A DNA stretch of 64,000 bases, taken from assembly GCA_036785705.1 (NCBI GenBank), contig JAWUZG010000029.1:12229501-12293500 (forward strand), in the 5' to 3' direction. The position numbers were made by a program, and so were the translations under genes. A model generated the notes under the pieces. That model worked only from the letters and a program-made list of their open reading frames with translations, did not search any database and was not told the origin of the DNA. This document shows, one piece after another, positions 24,890 to 35,559 of the stretch; position 1 is the stretch's first letter; every line of letters starts with the position of its first letter. The DNA is from Acanthornis magna. Taxonomy: Eukaryota; Chordata; Aves; Passeriformes; Acanthizidae.

Positions 24890-26570
24890 AAGAGAGGCAG
24901 TGGGGTAGCCTTGTATGCCAGAGAGTTTTCCATTCTCAGAGAAGTAAGGAGAGGGTTCAGCAGAACTGTTATCCTGGAATTCTGAAAAGGAAATTTGTGC
25001 CTGTTTAGAAGCCTGGTTGACAGAATCCATTAGGAGACAGTCTGAGGGGGCAAAAGTGTCTAGGAAGGCTGGATGTACTGCATGAAGGAAATCTTGAAAT
25101 CATAGAAGCAGGCCTTTGCAAGACAAATAATGGGAAAAAGCAGCCTGGCTGAGCACAAAGCTTTGGCTGGAACTAAGAAAGAAGAGAGAGTATGACCTTT
25201 GGAAGAAGGGGCAGCACACTCAGGAAGGCTACCGGGGTGTTGTGAGCAGGGAGAAAATTAGAAGGGCCAAAGATCAACTAGAACTTAATCTGGCTGCTGC
25301 TGGAAAACACAATAAAACATGTTTCTATAAACGTATTAGCAACAAAAGGAAGGCTAAGGAGAATCTCCATCAGATGAGTTTAACTTGGTTAGAAAGAGCA
25401 AGGTGTTAATAACACCAAGGTACTGGTGACTGAACCAAGGCTGGAGGTTCAATCCCCCTATAGGCCATTCACTTGAGAGTTGGACTTGATGATACTTGGG
25501 GGTCCCTTCCAGCTCAGAATACCCTGTGATCTGGATGTCACGGAACACATAAGTGACAAAGTCTGAGGTACTTAATACCTTCTTTGCCTCAGTCTTCAAT
25601 GGTAAGACCAGTTGTTCCCAGAGTATGCAATCCCCTGAGCTGGAAGATAGAGACGGAGAGCAGATTGCACCCCCAGAATCCAAGGGGAAATGATACACCA
25701 CTTAGACACACAAGGGAATTACCCGAGGACACTGAGGAAGCTGGTGGAAGTGCCCACTGAGACACTCCCCAACATTTATCATCAGTCCTGAATAATGGGG
25801 GAGGTTCCAATTGACTGGAGATTAGCAGATGCAATGCCCATTTACAAGAGGAGCCAAAAGGACGATCCAGGAAACTACAGGTCTGTCAGTCTGACCTCAA
25901 TGCCAGGAAAAGTTGTGGAGCAGATCATCTTGAGTGATTTCATGAGGCACATACAGGAGGACCAGATGATCAGGCCCAGCCAGCAGGAGTTTATGAAAGG
26001 CAAGTCCTGCATGACTAACCTAGTCTCCTATGACAAGGTGATCCCTGTTTAGTGGATGAGGAAAAGACTTTGGATGTTGTTCACCTGGACTTTAGTAAAT
26101 CCTTTGATGCTGTCTCCGAGAGCATTCTCCAGGAGAAACTGGCCGCTCATGGCTTGAACAGGTGCATTGTTCACTGGGTAAAAAACTGGCTCGATGGCCG
26201 ATCCCAAAGGGTGGTGATGAGTGGAGTTACATCCAGTTCATTACATCTAGCAAATGGTCACTAGCAGTGTTCCCCAGGGCTCAGCAAGGTGGAGGTCAGT
26301 CTCTCTTAAGTAACAATCAATAGAATAAGAAGAAATTGCCTCAGGTTGCACCACAGGTGTTTCAGATTGGATATCAGGAAAAAATTCTTCACAGAAATGG
26401 TTTCCAAGGGCTGGAACAGGCTGCCCAGGGAAGTGGTTGAGTCACTATCCCTGGAAGCATTTAAAAGATGTGGCACTTGGGGACATAGTGCAGTGGTGGA
26501 CTTGGCAGTTCTGGGTTGGACTTGATTATCTTAGATGGTCTTTTCCAACTTCAACAATTCTATGTTTCTA
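24890..26570 (+). mobile_element. CR1 LINE, truncated, internally deleted, with nested SINE
   Basis: From about 25030 the sequence follows CR1 ORF2: the CAAAAGTGTCTAGGAAGGCTGG segment, then REKIRRAKDQLELNL, YKRISNKRKAKENLH (before 25372), and after the SINE the reverse-transcriptase start VPIDWRLADAMPIYKR, NYRSVSLTS and GKVVEQII. Motif A (VHLDFSKSFDAVS) is at about 26080-26120. The weaker match at 24890-25030 may be endonuclease-region sequence. A frameshift lies near 26045-26052. At about 26285 the RT segment (CCCCAGGGCTCAG) jumps to 3'-UTR-like sequence ending in AACAATTCTATG, so the catalytic FADD region and the rest of ORF2 are missing. It is dead and antisense to ELMO1. Confidence 0.88.
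25373..25531 (+). mobile_element. tRNA-Ile-derived SINE (TguSINE1-like) nested in CR1
   Basis: It has the same architecture as the copy at 5.23 kb: GGTTAGAAAGAGC, anticodon stem-loop GGTG-TTAATAA-CACC, B box GGTTCAATCC (25446-25455), then GAGAGTTGGACTTGATGATAC, CCCTTCCAGCTCAGAATA and CCTGTGAT. CR1 ORF2 sequence flanks it on both sides, so it inserted into an already resident CR1. About 20 extra bases lie between the anticodon arm and the B box (ACTGGTGACTGAACCAAGG) and look like a partial local duplication of AACACCAAGG. Clear target-site duplications are not visible. Confidence 0.8.
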
Positions 26571-27379
26571 TTACTATCTGCTACCAGATTCTGTTTCTTC
26601 TCAAAGCCCTTTTACTGTGCCATAGACTACTTTGCCCAAAACACATGCAGGAGGCTAGCAGAGACTTGCATCCAGAAAGCAGGCCTCAAGCATAAGCAGA
26701 GCCCACCAAACCATGCAGAGGGATGAAGGCAAGAAAACTCACTTTTTAAAAAATCCTATCAAAATAGTGAAGCTATTTATTCAGAGCTTTGCTGCAGTGG
26801 CACTGGAAAATTTAACAGGTAAAATATTTTGCCACACATTTGTCTTATCATTTTAATAATCTCTTCTACCCAGCAAAATGCCTCAATATTCAGCTCACTC
26901 TAACTGGTTGGAATGGAATGTTTTCTTAACATATTTGAGGAAGACCTAGAAGCATTCGTTCCCATGGTTATAGCTCACTCAGCCTGTTCTTTAACCTAGA
27001 CCAAACAGCTTCCTTCAGACTTCTCTAACCACCCTGGAGAATACCAGCCAAGAAATCTAAAATTCTTCTTGTGTTTATTACCTTTAGTAATAGATTCATC
27101 CCCATTTCTATACTGCAGTTATTTTGTTACACCTTCCTCCAAATGGACACAACAACAGAAAATTAGAGCTGTGAAATACACTTAATGATTCCATTACATT
27201 TCCACAATGATGAGTCTGTCCAAGTTCTAAATAAGGACAAAATGACACAAAATATTAGAGTTATAGAGTCCATTACTAAGTTAACAACTCAGGAAAGAGA
27301 AGCAAAATTCTTGCTGGCAAATCTCCCTTAAAGCACTGATTCAATGTGCTACAGGATCCAGTAAGGGCTGGGTGTCATC

Positions 27380-27860
27380 AGAAGTGGCACTGGGAACAAG
27401 ACAGAGGGCGTCTCTTTGCCACAGCACAGGAACTTCATGCACCCACACACAGGGCACTGGGTGCAGTTTTGGTCTTCACATCTCAGGAAGGGCACAGTAG
27501 TTTCTGAGAAAATGCAGAGAAAAGCAAGTGTCCAATGGGCTTCAGCCTTGACTCACAAGGCAGGGTCTGCTCAGTTTGGAGCTACAAAGGAGACAGGAAG
27601 GAATGTAGCGGACAGCCAGGATGCAGAACCGTTTTTACGAAACCCTGCAGTATGAGAACTTCGGGGTACTTGAAATCAGTAAGGGATCAGTTTAAAGCAG
27701 ATAAAGAATTCACCTCTTTATTCAGAAGGCCGTAAAATCTTCAAGCTTGCTGTCACAGGTTATGAAAGCAGGCTATATCAGGAGGTTCAAAAAGAGATGA
27801 AAGAGTGGCATGGCCTTTATATTACGGGATATTAAATAGACTAAGGGTAGGTGTACCTAC
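27380..27860 (+). mobile_element. Old, diverged CR1-like remnant (3' portion)
   Basis: Two segments recall the 3' end of CR1 ORF2: CTGGGTGCAGTTTTGGTC with CATCTCAGGAAGGGCACAGTAG (27458-27502), and GCTGTCACAGGTTATGAAAG...AGGTTCAAAAAGAGATGAAAG (about 27749-27802). In many older CR1 subfamilies these encode the same conserved stretch, in this order. The part between is poorly matched. It is too decayed to assign a subfamily by eye. Confidence 0.5.
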
Positions 27861-30001
27861 AACACCTGTAGGACAACAAATGGGAATACTGTGGGAAGCA
27901 TAAAGAGACTGAAAGCCATCATCAGATCACTAACCTGAACGGAATTTGCTATTGTTAGAGCTGGAGACAGACTGAGGCGAGATTTCATTTAGCTGACTTG
28001 GTAGAGAAGTTCTTAAGTTTATTTTTAGTCACTGAAATATTTAATAAGATGTAAGCTAAGTGATATAGGTAATTACCAACATTGTACTACTTGGCATGAC
28101 AGAATGGTACTGTTTTAGAAGAAATACTGATACAATTAATCTTGTGATACGATTTCTTTTCTGGGAAGCTGTTGAAAACAAGGGACAATGTCTTCCAGTT
28201 TTTCATGCTATAATTTGATGATAACATTTTCCTTAAAAAAATAAGCACTTTGTCTGAAGTTTCTAAAAAGAGGATGTTTTCTGCATGCTGCTTATCTGTC
28301 CCTATTCAAGGATTACAGAAGCTAGTAAACAAAACAAGTTAGACCAGTGGTGCAGTTTCAGGGTGTACATTAGCCAGGGAAACTCTACAGCCCACAAGAG
28401 GCACAATTCTGCACATATCCCTCCAGTGTGTGGGCTCCCAACACTTCCCTTGCACTGTATCTACCAACACGCAGCAGCACAGTCAGCCATCTGACCTTAA
28501 AAACGTTAACACTTCCTCTCCCCTTCATTCACAAAAAAGAGGAGAATAAAAAGTATTCCAGAGATCAGCATTTTCTTTTGTCAGATTGGTGACTTGAACA
28601 AACTCACCATCCAGCAGCAGTCACTAGGATGTTAGTGAAGCAAAGAAAAGGAAGAAACAGAGTGGAAAAAGAAAGCTCAACTACCTATTTCTCCAGCAAC
28701 CCACAGTAATACCAACTTGACTGCCACTTAAACCACATCCTAAGAAAAAGACCAAACTTTGCATGATTTACTCATCTGCAAGTGGAGTGATGTACAAGGA
28801 CAACATTACCAGGCACCACTTGCTCTGCAGAGCAGAGAGTGGTATTACACTTCAGGCAGACATCCTTCTGACACATTAAAAGAAGTTACACACAAGTTAT
28901 TTTTAACCTGGATCAGTTCCCCAATTCAAGCAACCACACAGACACACAGAACAGTTGTACCAGAAACACGGAAGGGGTGGGCTGATGACAAGCAGCCCTA
29001 TCGTCCTCTGATAAGTTCAAACATAAGAGCTGCACCCTGAAAAATAAACATCAGGAAATGACTGACTTAGCTGTGCTCATACTATTATTAGTAGGATTAT
29101 GTGGAGAAATCAGAACAGAACAGGGCTGGTATGGACACAAAAAAACCCCCAAAAAACCAAAAAATCCACCGAACCAAAGTAAGAATTATCAAATTCAGAT
29201 CAGTTCATCAGTGCAGGTCACCCACCACACTGACCCACAGCACCACTGAGGGGTCAGCACAGGAACAGTAGCTCCTTAAGCAGATGCTGCTACTAAGAGA
29301 ATAGCTGAATACCGAAGCCAAGGCTGTGGCTCACAGTCACTTTTGCCAAATCAAAGCACACTTTGCTACCATTGAGTTTTGCTTTTCAACATCTTGCTCA
29401 TTCCTCCTACTGTTACATGTGGCATGAACAGTTGTATCAGTCAACAAGGGAACTAAACCAGATGAAAATTTTATCATTTTGGGGTTTTCCTGGTAAAAGA
29501 CAGGGATAAAGACAGGAATAAGAAGTATAGTATAAGCAAGAAAGTGGGCCAGCTCATTTTGCAGGCACTGTGTTTGGAACCACAACACCGAGACTTGTTT
29601 AAGGGGAAGCCTGCAGGTGTTTGTATTTCTCTAGGGCATACGTCCCACTCTTGCATTCTGCCTGTGCCCTTCCTCTCACCCACAGAAGTAGGTAAAACGT
29701 CCCTTTTCCATTTTTTACTACACTTTGAGCCTGACAAAAGTTTTCTACGTTGGCTTAAGCCAGTTCCAGAAACAACTGAGGGACAGCTCACAGCTGTAAA
29801 AAAGAAGCAAATTTCCATTCTACTCCCTAACCTTCTGTTACTTCTTCCTTGTCTACAGGCTGTTCCTGGACCTGATTTAAGAGTTCTGCCTCATCCCTGC
29901 ATCAGATGAAGTAGCCTTTTTACTAAGCAAATTTAATTAATTAAAGTGTCACAAAATGGCACACAACAATTCCCCCTTTGCCATCACCTTCAAAAATTGT
30001 C

Positions 30002-30028
30002 AAAAAAAAAAAAAAAAAAAAAAAAAAA
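30002..30028 (+). repeat. A27 homopolymer
   Basis: An uninterrupted run of 27 A, followed by GAAAAGAAA. It reads as poly-T in the ELMO1 pre-mRNA. I see no gene or retroposon body directly 5' of it that would make it a retroposed poly-A tail. Confidence 0.9.
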
Positions 30029-31969
30029 GAAAAGAAATGGCAGGATCTTCTGGGGAAAGGGAGAAAAAATTAGCACTATTAACAAATGTATTATCAGGAG
30101 TAATGCAAAATGGCAAAGGAAACAGCTCACTTAATGCCTTTCTCCAGTTCCCAGTCTTCATGCTACTTGTCATTCTCAGCTGCTTAAGCACCATGTCCTT
30201 CAATAAATCAGAAACCTTCATTATTAAGAACGTTTACTTTCAACTCACTGTAATTCAATTAATCAACGAAAACAGATGAATAGGAAAAACTCAAAAACTC
30301 AGAAAGTCCCAACTGTACAAATGGGTCATTTCTTGTCCTGATATTTGCATACACTCCCACGCAGGAAGCCTGTAATGGCATGGTGGAATTTCACATGAAT
30401 ATACTATTACAGGTTGTGTTCAGCAAAAAATAGGTCACGAGCAAAACCACCTTTGGAAAAGAACAAGCACCAGGGACTCCACCCAGTTTCCCAGCATTGG
30501 GAAGACGGGGGGTAGAAAGACGTCCCATCTTCAAACGCAGCACAGAGTTGAATAATTACAACAAAAGGAAGGTGGGGCAGCTCTTCTTGCAAAACAGAAT
30601 TAAAAGTCTCCCAAAACTAATGGAACAAAATCAGTGTCTGCTCCCCTCCACTTCAAGAAATAAGGACAAAAGGGAAAGGTGTGAGATAGGAAAGAAAGAA
30701 AAAAATCCACGGGAAGTCTTCTGAGTCATCAGATATAGAAACACAAACGCAACAAAATTGTGACAATAAAAATGGGCTGCATTCAATATACAGGTGAACG
30801 AAAAGTCCATGTGTTTAAAAGATAACATTTTAAAAAATGCCACCACTGTCACCACTGTGTGCTGAGTGCTGGCTCACAAACCCCTCAGTACCTTCAGCCA
30901 GCCCTTTGTTTCTGATAGTTGCTCAGGTGGAGGGTTAAGAGCCACCAGATTCTGCCTCCAGCAGTGAAACCAGCTTGAACATCATCCTTCCCCCAGCAAA
31001 CACTGGATCCACAAATGGATCTAGAGGTGGCCAAGGGTAAGCAGCGATAAAGGATCAGCCATACCCACCAATGTGCAGCCTCAGCCCCTCAATGTCTGTC
31101 CCTGTAGTGCCTGTGCTGCCAGCAGACAAGCACAGCTAACAATTATCCAAGCTGCGGTTTTCAGCCAGGGAACACACATAGCACACAAAATTATACAGTC
31201 ACATTCTACTCCTCATACAGCATTTTCTTTTCTAAATCTGAGCTCCCCCAGGCTATAGTGTTCCTGAGTTATTGTGCCTGATGTACAGCAGCATCTAATT
31301 CAGCTATAGACTGAAGCAAAGGTGACTTATTTATTCTTATCTTGTAGTATCTAGCATGATAAGATCCTGACTCAGAAGTCAGGCTTTTAGATGTTTGACC
31401 TACCAGAGAAATGCTCCTTCATGATAAGTAAGGCTTTTAAAAAAACCACACACACCTATTAATGCAATTAAAAATCAAACACTTTGTGATCAGAACACCA
31501 GGCAAATTTTAGCTCAGGCACTATGCCTGCTTGATTTTCTTGTTCACATACTCCTTCCTTCATTTCCCTCCTTTTTAGAAAAAAAGGCTTAAAGACATAA
31601 TTAATAATTTCCAGGGCACTTTCAGGGACACATATATAGCCATACCATAACCCCAGAGGCAACAGCCCAAATGGGATCTGCTGTGATAAGCCCTGCCTCT
31701 AGTAGGAACCCTGGCTGAATCAAAATTTGTTAAAAGACCTCATCTATTCTGCCTGAAGGAGTTATTACTACTTCTGTAGAGGCATTTTTCCAAATAATAC
31801 AGCCAAAACATAAATAAATTAAGAGACAGAACTGCTTGGGTGTTGTTTTTATTTATGTACGGTATAATTGGGAAATATAGGTCCAGCTACAAAAAATAAA
31901 GAGTTCTGCATAAGACAGCCAAAACACAGATGGGCTGTTTGCCACCAAAAACAAAACGACAGTCATGTA

Positions 31970-32006
31970 GTCCCAAATGTTACATAAGCCATGTAACATT
32001 TGGGAC
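31970..32006. repeat. Perfect 16-bp inverted repeat with 5-nt loop
   Basis: The left arm GTCCCAAATGTTACAT (31970-31985) is the exact reverse complement of the right arm ATGTAACATTTGGGAC (31991-32006), separated by AAGCC. Pairing stops at the first base outside each arm. The stem is too short for a canonical miRNA precursor unless flanking mismatched pairing extends it. The structure could extrude as a cruciform or act in the transcript as a stable stem. Confidence 0.9.
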
Positions 32007-33043
32007 ATTTTCACTTCAAAGCTTCTTGCTACATTATACAAGAATTCATTAATTGCTTTTCTTTCTCATAACTTAAAACATGGTGATATTTTAAAGAGGC
32101 ATCTCTACCTGGAAAGCAGTCACTCAGACTCTGCAGGAACATGACCTATAATATTGTCTGCATGGGGGACATACAACTCACCTTTAAGAGCAGTGAAAAA
32201 TATTTCTTATGAGAAGCTATCACTGCCACAAAAAAAGCCCTGCTCATGTCCATTAGTAAGGGTCAGATTAAAGCAAAGTGGATTTTAAATAAGTGTTTTT
32301 GCTTCCTTGAAGTGCATGTGTTTGTCCTCATGCCTGGTGATTTTCATGTTTTAATTGAGAGAGCAACAACATCCTACTGAACACAAATGAGGGAAAGTAT
32401 GTAGAAGGGGTGATGGCCTATATAAGCCTCTTTTCACAGCCACTATCCAACAACCAGTCACAAACAGTGAACAATATCTAATGAAAGTCACAGACATCTG
32501 AGTAATTAGAGCTCTTCTCTCTTATTTATGTGACTCAGAGTCAGACACTCTGCATATTTCCAGTAGGGAATAAACAAACTCAAAGTCCTCTCTGCAGTAC
32601 AATCCAAAATGTCCTAGAAGACCATAATTTTCCATCCTTATTGCAAGTTAAAGACAGCCAAAAGCCATCAGACTCTCTTTTATGTGGAACAGAAAACATG
32701 TCTCTTCTCCAAAGCTGCAGAATCCTATCTGCCAAAGGTGGAGATAAAGCCTGAAATATCCCTCCAATTGTATCAGGACAAAGACCTTCAAACAGCTGAA
32801 GTATTCACTCAATCCCTGCTTCTTGGAAATACTCACTGTACAATCAGAGTTTGAATGCCAACAGGCAAATTCAATTGTGTCGCTTTATTGGAAAACAGCT
32901 GTGTCACCATTGAGGACAATTAGCAAAACAATCTCACTATTTAAATTGGGTGGAGGTAAAACACAAAAGTCAGTAATTTCTTCAACAGGTTTCCTTGTAG
33001 TGGCCTTTGAAGTGTCTGTCAATTGAAACTTGAAAAGAAAGGA

Positions 33044-33130
33044 GAGGGGAAAAAAACCCAAAACAACACACATGAAAAAAAAAAAAAGAAAAAGGAAAAA
33101 AAAAAAAAGGGAAGATAAAAAAAATAAAGG
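33044..33130 (+). repeat. A/G-rich low-complexity tract
   Basis: Runs of A are interspersed with G over about 85 bases. On the ELMO1 transcript this is a long pyrimidine tract. It is followed at 33190-33235 by AAGC/AAAC low-complexity sequence. Confidence 0.85.
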
Positions 33131-34314
33131 CATATTGAGAAGGTTGTCTGGGGTGACAAACAGTTAAATGGAAAACTGAAACTGGCCTGTCAAAAAACAA
33201 GCAAGCAAACAAACAAGCAAAAACAAAAAGAAAAGAGCCCGGCAAAAAAGCACAGCACTATCTTATGAGCAACTGTTCTTGCTGTCTTGCTAAATTTAGT
33301 CTTTCCAAATGCTAAGTTTCCTCTATTTCTTGGGTGCGGGTAAGAATTATAGCAAAAGAAAACTTAGTTCATGTCTCAGTTATATTAGCAAATCCTAAAG
33401 AACCGTAAAATGCAAAACAAAACCAAGAGATCCCTCCACTTAAGAACAAGCCAAACTAAACTGATAACGAGGTGAGCAAGAGACATCTCTATCTATGCAG
33501 TTAAACCCAGCTTGTTTTGCTCAAAATCCACTGAGATTAAGGAATTCACATGTGGACTTCAGCAGGTTTTAAATAGTGTCCTTCTCCCATTGCTTAGAAA
33601 TTGTACCTCTGCAGTACTACACGTACGCTGTTCCAAATAACCTTTTTTCATCATTTCAGCAATTTTATCAGTAATGCTAGGAATGAATGTTCTACTTGGT
33701 CCCATTCAGATGAGCATGTCCCATATATTTATACTAGACATTCCATTTTTATTACAGCTATAGCCATTTCATTACTCTGTGCTGAAATCATGGCATCACT
33801 TGATGAATCACCTATTGCCACGCTATCTGGGGACAAAAAAAATAAGCCAAAAGAACATACAGAGCTGGATAAGGACAAGACAGTAGACAGGAGTGAGTAG
33901 CAAATATTACACAGTCAGTGAAACTTATTTCTACCTGCTCAGCCAAAAAGCAAAGTGACATGCACTGAAAGCCTCCTCAGACTTCAAAGAGTCTTTCATG
34001 TTTTAAATATTTCAGTTTCCTGTATACCACTTGTTAGCAGAATACTAAACACACAAAAATGTCAACGTTGAAGGGCTCAGTGCTTGAGTCTCAAACTCAA
34101 CAGACATGAAGAACTTTGCACATTCAGATTTTTATTTACTTTTCCTAACAGAAGAAATCTGTTAAAAAGTCATTTAACCAGGTCTCCCAATACCTACCCT
34201 CTCAGTGGCATTGCAGAATGGAAAGTATAGTTTCATATATTTTAATTTAAAATAAATTATTGTGGCAAATATTTTTATAGGCTATTCAAGAATTGCATTG
34301 AACGATTTACCCAC

Positions 34315-34387
34315 CTTCTCGGTGATGTAGAAATTAGAACTATCAGCATGCTGCAGTGCAAATTGGTCATGATTTGCAAGAGACCAC
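34315..34387 (-). CDS. ELMO1: ELMO1 coding exon 3 (residues 40-64)
   Basis: This 73-nt exon begins with the G that completes Gly40 and then encodes WSLANHDQFALQ...FYITEK. The acceptor is TTTCTAAG (34395-34388) and the donor is GTGGGT, so the following intron is phase 0. Compared with human ELMO1 from memory, residues 47-48 read Asp-Gln instead of Glu-Tyr. The rest is essentially identical. It codes the central part of the N-terminal ubiquitin-like Ras-binding region. The intron to coding exon 2 is only 910 bp, far shorter than its neighbours. Confidence 0.96.
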
Positions 34388-35297
34388 CTTAGAAATATGA
34401 AAATAAATTAATCACAAAATGAAACCTTAATAATTCCAAAAGTATCCTTTACATAATTTTAGTATGACCAAACAAGCGTCTGTCATTTCCATGTATTTCT
34501 CATACTTCTCATAATTTTCCATAGCTTTCAATGATAAGTTCCAAAGTTGAAGTCAAAGGCATGCTTACAAAGGGAAAACCTCAGTACAAATACATCCCAG
34601 TGATCTTTGCTCGCAGTAAGCAAGATCACTAAGTCACTAAAACTGACCAAAAATTAGAAGTACAGCACCATAAATTTATGAGAGCATATACAATACACAG
34701 TGCATATAGTATTAAGTTGATATGTTACATTAGGCATAATACCACCTTTTAGCTCAGCAGCAATTTGATTAATATAACTAGTTTCTCCCATGTGGTAGCA
34801 CTTGCTTAAAACAACTTTTAAAATTAACATGTTAATTCAAGGTATTTGTCTTAGCCAATTATTAGTCCGTATTGCAGAATTTACAATTAGCATTTCAGTT
34901 TCATAGGAACAGTCACATCAACCGGACCAGCTTAAAGCACCCACTGGACTCAGTGCTCAACGTTCAAAGCCAGAGGCAGTGCTTTAGTCCCTTAACCCAT
35001 GAACTGCAGGGACCACAAGCCAAAGTGAGTCAGCAAAATGCATCTCTGTGCAGAAAGGAAGGAAACAGTCAAAATGAGAGTCACCCACATGATGGATCTG
35101 CTTTGTTAGGAGCCTCATCTTGCAAGCAATTGATCCAAAATGCACTGCAAATTCAAAATTTGAAGATAACACAAAAAGATTTAAGAAACTAATGACTAGT
35201 CATGCAGGATATCTGATTTTTTAAAAAAATTATCACCTAGTTGGTTTAATACTCCAAAAAGCACCATATCTAGTATGTACTATATGACAGAACTTAC
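34388..35297 (-). other. ELMO1 intron between coding exons 2 and 3 (910 bp)
   Basis: This short AT-rich intron has no recognised repeat. It keeps coding exons 2 and 3 close together, while every other intron in the window exceeds 9 kb. Confidence 0.95.
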
Positions 35298-35338
35298 CCA
35301 TCACAGACTTCTTTTATTATCGAGGATAGTGGTTTTTT
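35298..35338 (-). CDS. ELMO1: ELMO1 coding exon 2 (residues 27-40)
   Basis: This 41-nt exon encodes KKPLSSIIKEVCD plus the first two bases of Gly40. The acceptor is a T-rich tract ending in TTTACCAG (complement of 35339-35346). The donor is GTAAGTT (35297-35291), leaving a phase 2 intron. The sequence matches the human ELMO1 segment as I recall it, except Ser at position 32 where human has Ala. It continues the N-terminal RhoG-binding region. Skipping this exon alone would break the frame. Confidence 0.96.
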
Positions 35339-35537
35339 CTGGTAAATGGAAAAAGAAAGAAAAAGCAAAATTGCCAAATTAGAATACCTCTGAGCTCTTA
35401 GAATATGATTCCACAGCCAGTAAATGCAAAGAACAAAACTGGTAGCATTTAATTATTTGTTCAACATCAAGTGTGAAAGGATCCCAAAACTTTCTGCTGT
35501 TTTGGTCTCAAAGAAGTATAAAGATAGCAATTCTAGA

Positions 35538-35559
35538 CATATGCATTATGCATATGCAT
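35538..35559. promoter_or_regulatory. Palindromic POU-type site (exact MORE sequence)
   Basis: CATATGCAT-T-ATGCATATG (35538-35556) is a perfect inverted repeat around one base. It overlaps ATGCATATGCAT at 35548-35559, which is the published MORE element bound by POU-factor dimers (OCT1, OCT6 and relatives). It lies 200 nt 5' of coding exon 2 in transcript direction. Binding is inferred from motif identity only. Confidence 0.45.

Larger units (their letters stand above)
21552..34314 (-). other. ELMO1 intron between coding exons 3 and 4
   Basis: This 12.8-kb intron contains the most repeat-rich stretch of the window: a long broken CR1 with a nested SINE (24.9-26.6 kb) and an older CR1-like remnant (27.4-27.9 kb). 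It also holds an A27 run at 30.0 kb, a perfect 16-bp inverted repeat at 31.97 kb and a purine tract at 33.05-33.13 kb. No protein-coding exon other than transposon fragments was found. Confidence 0.9.

Noticed and set aside
30002..30028. Poly-A tail of a processed pseudogene
   Set aside because: The sequence 5' of the A27 run has no recognisable gene body and no target-site duplication.
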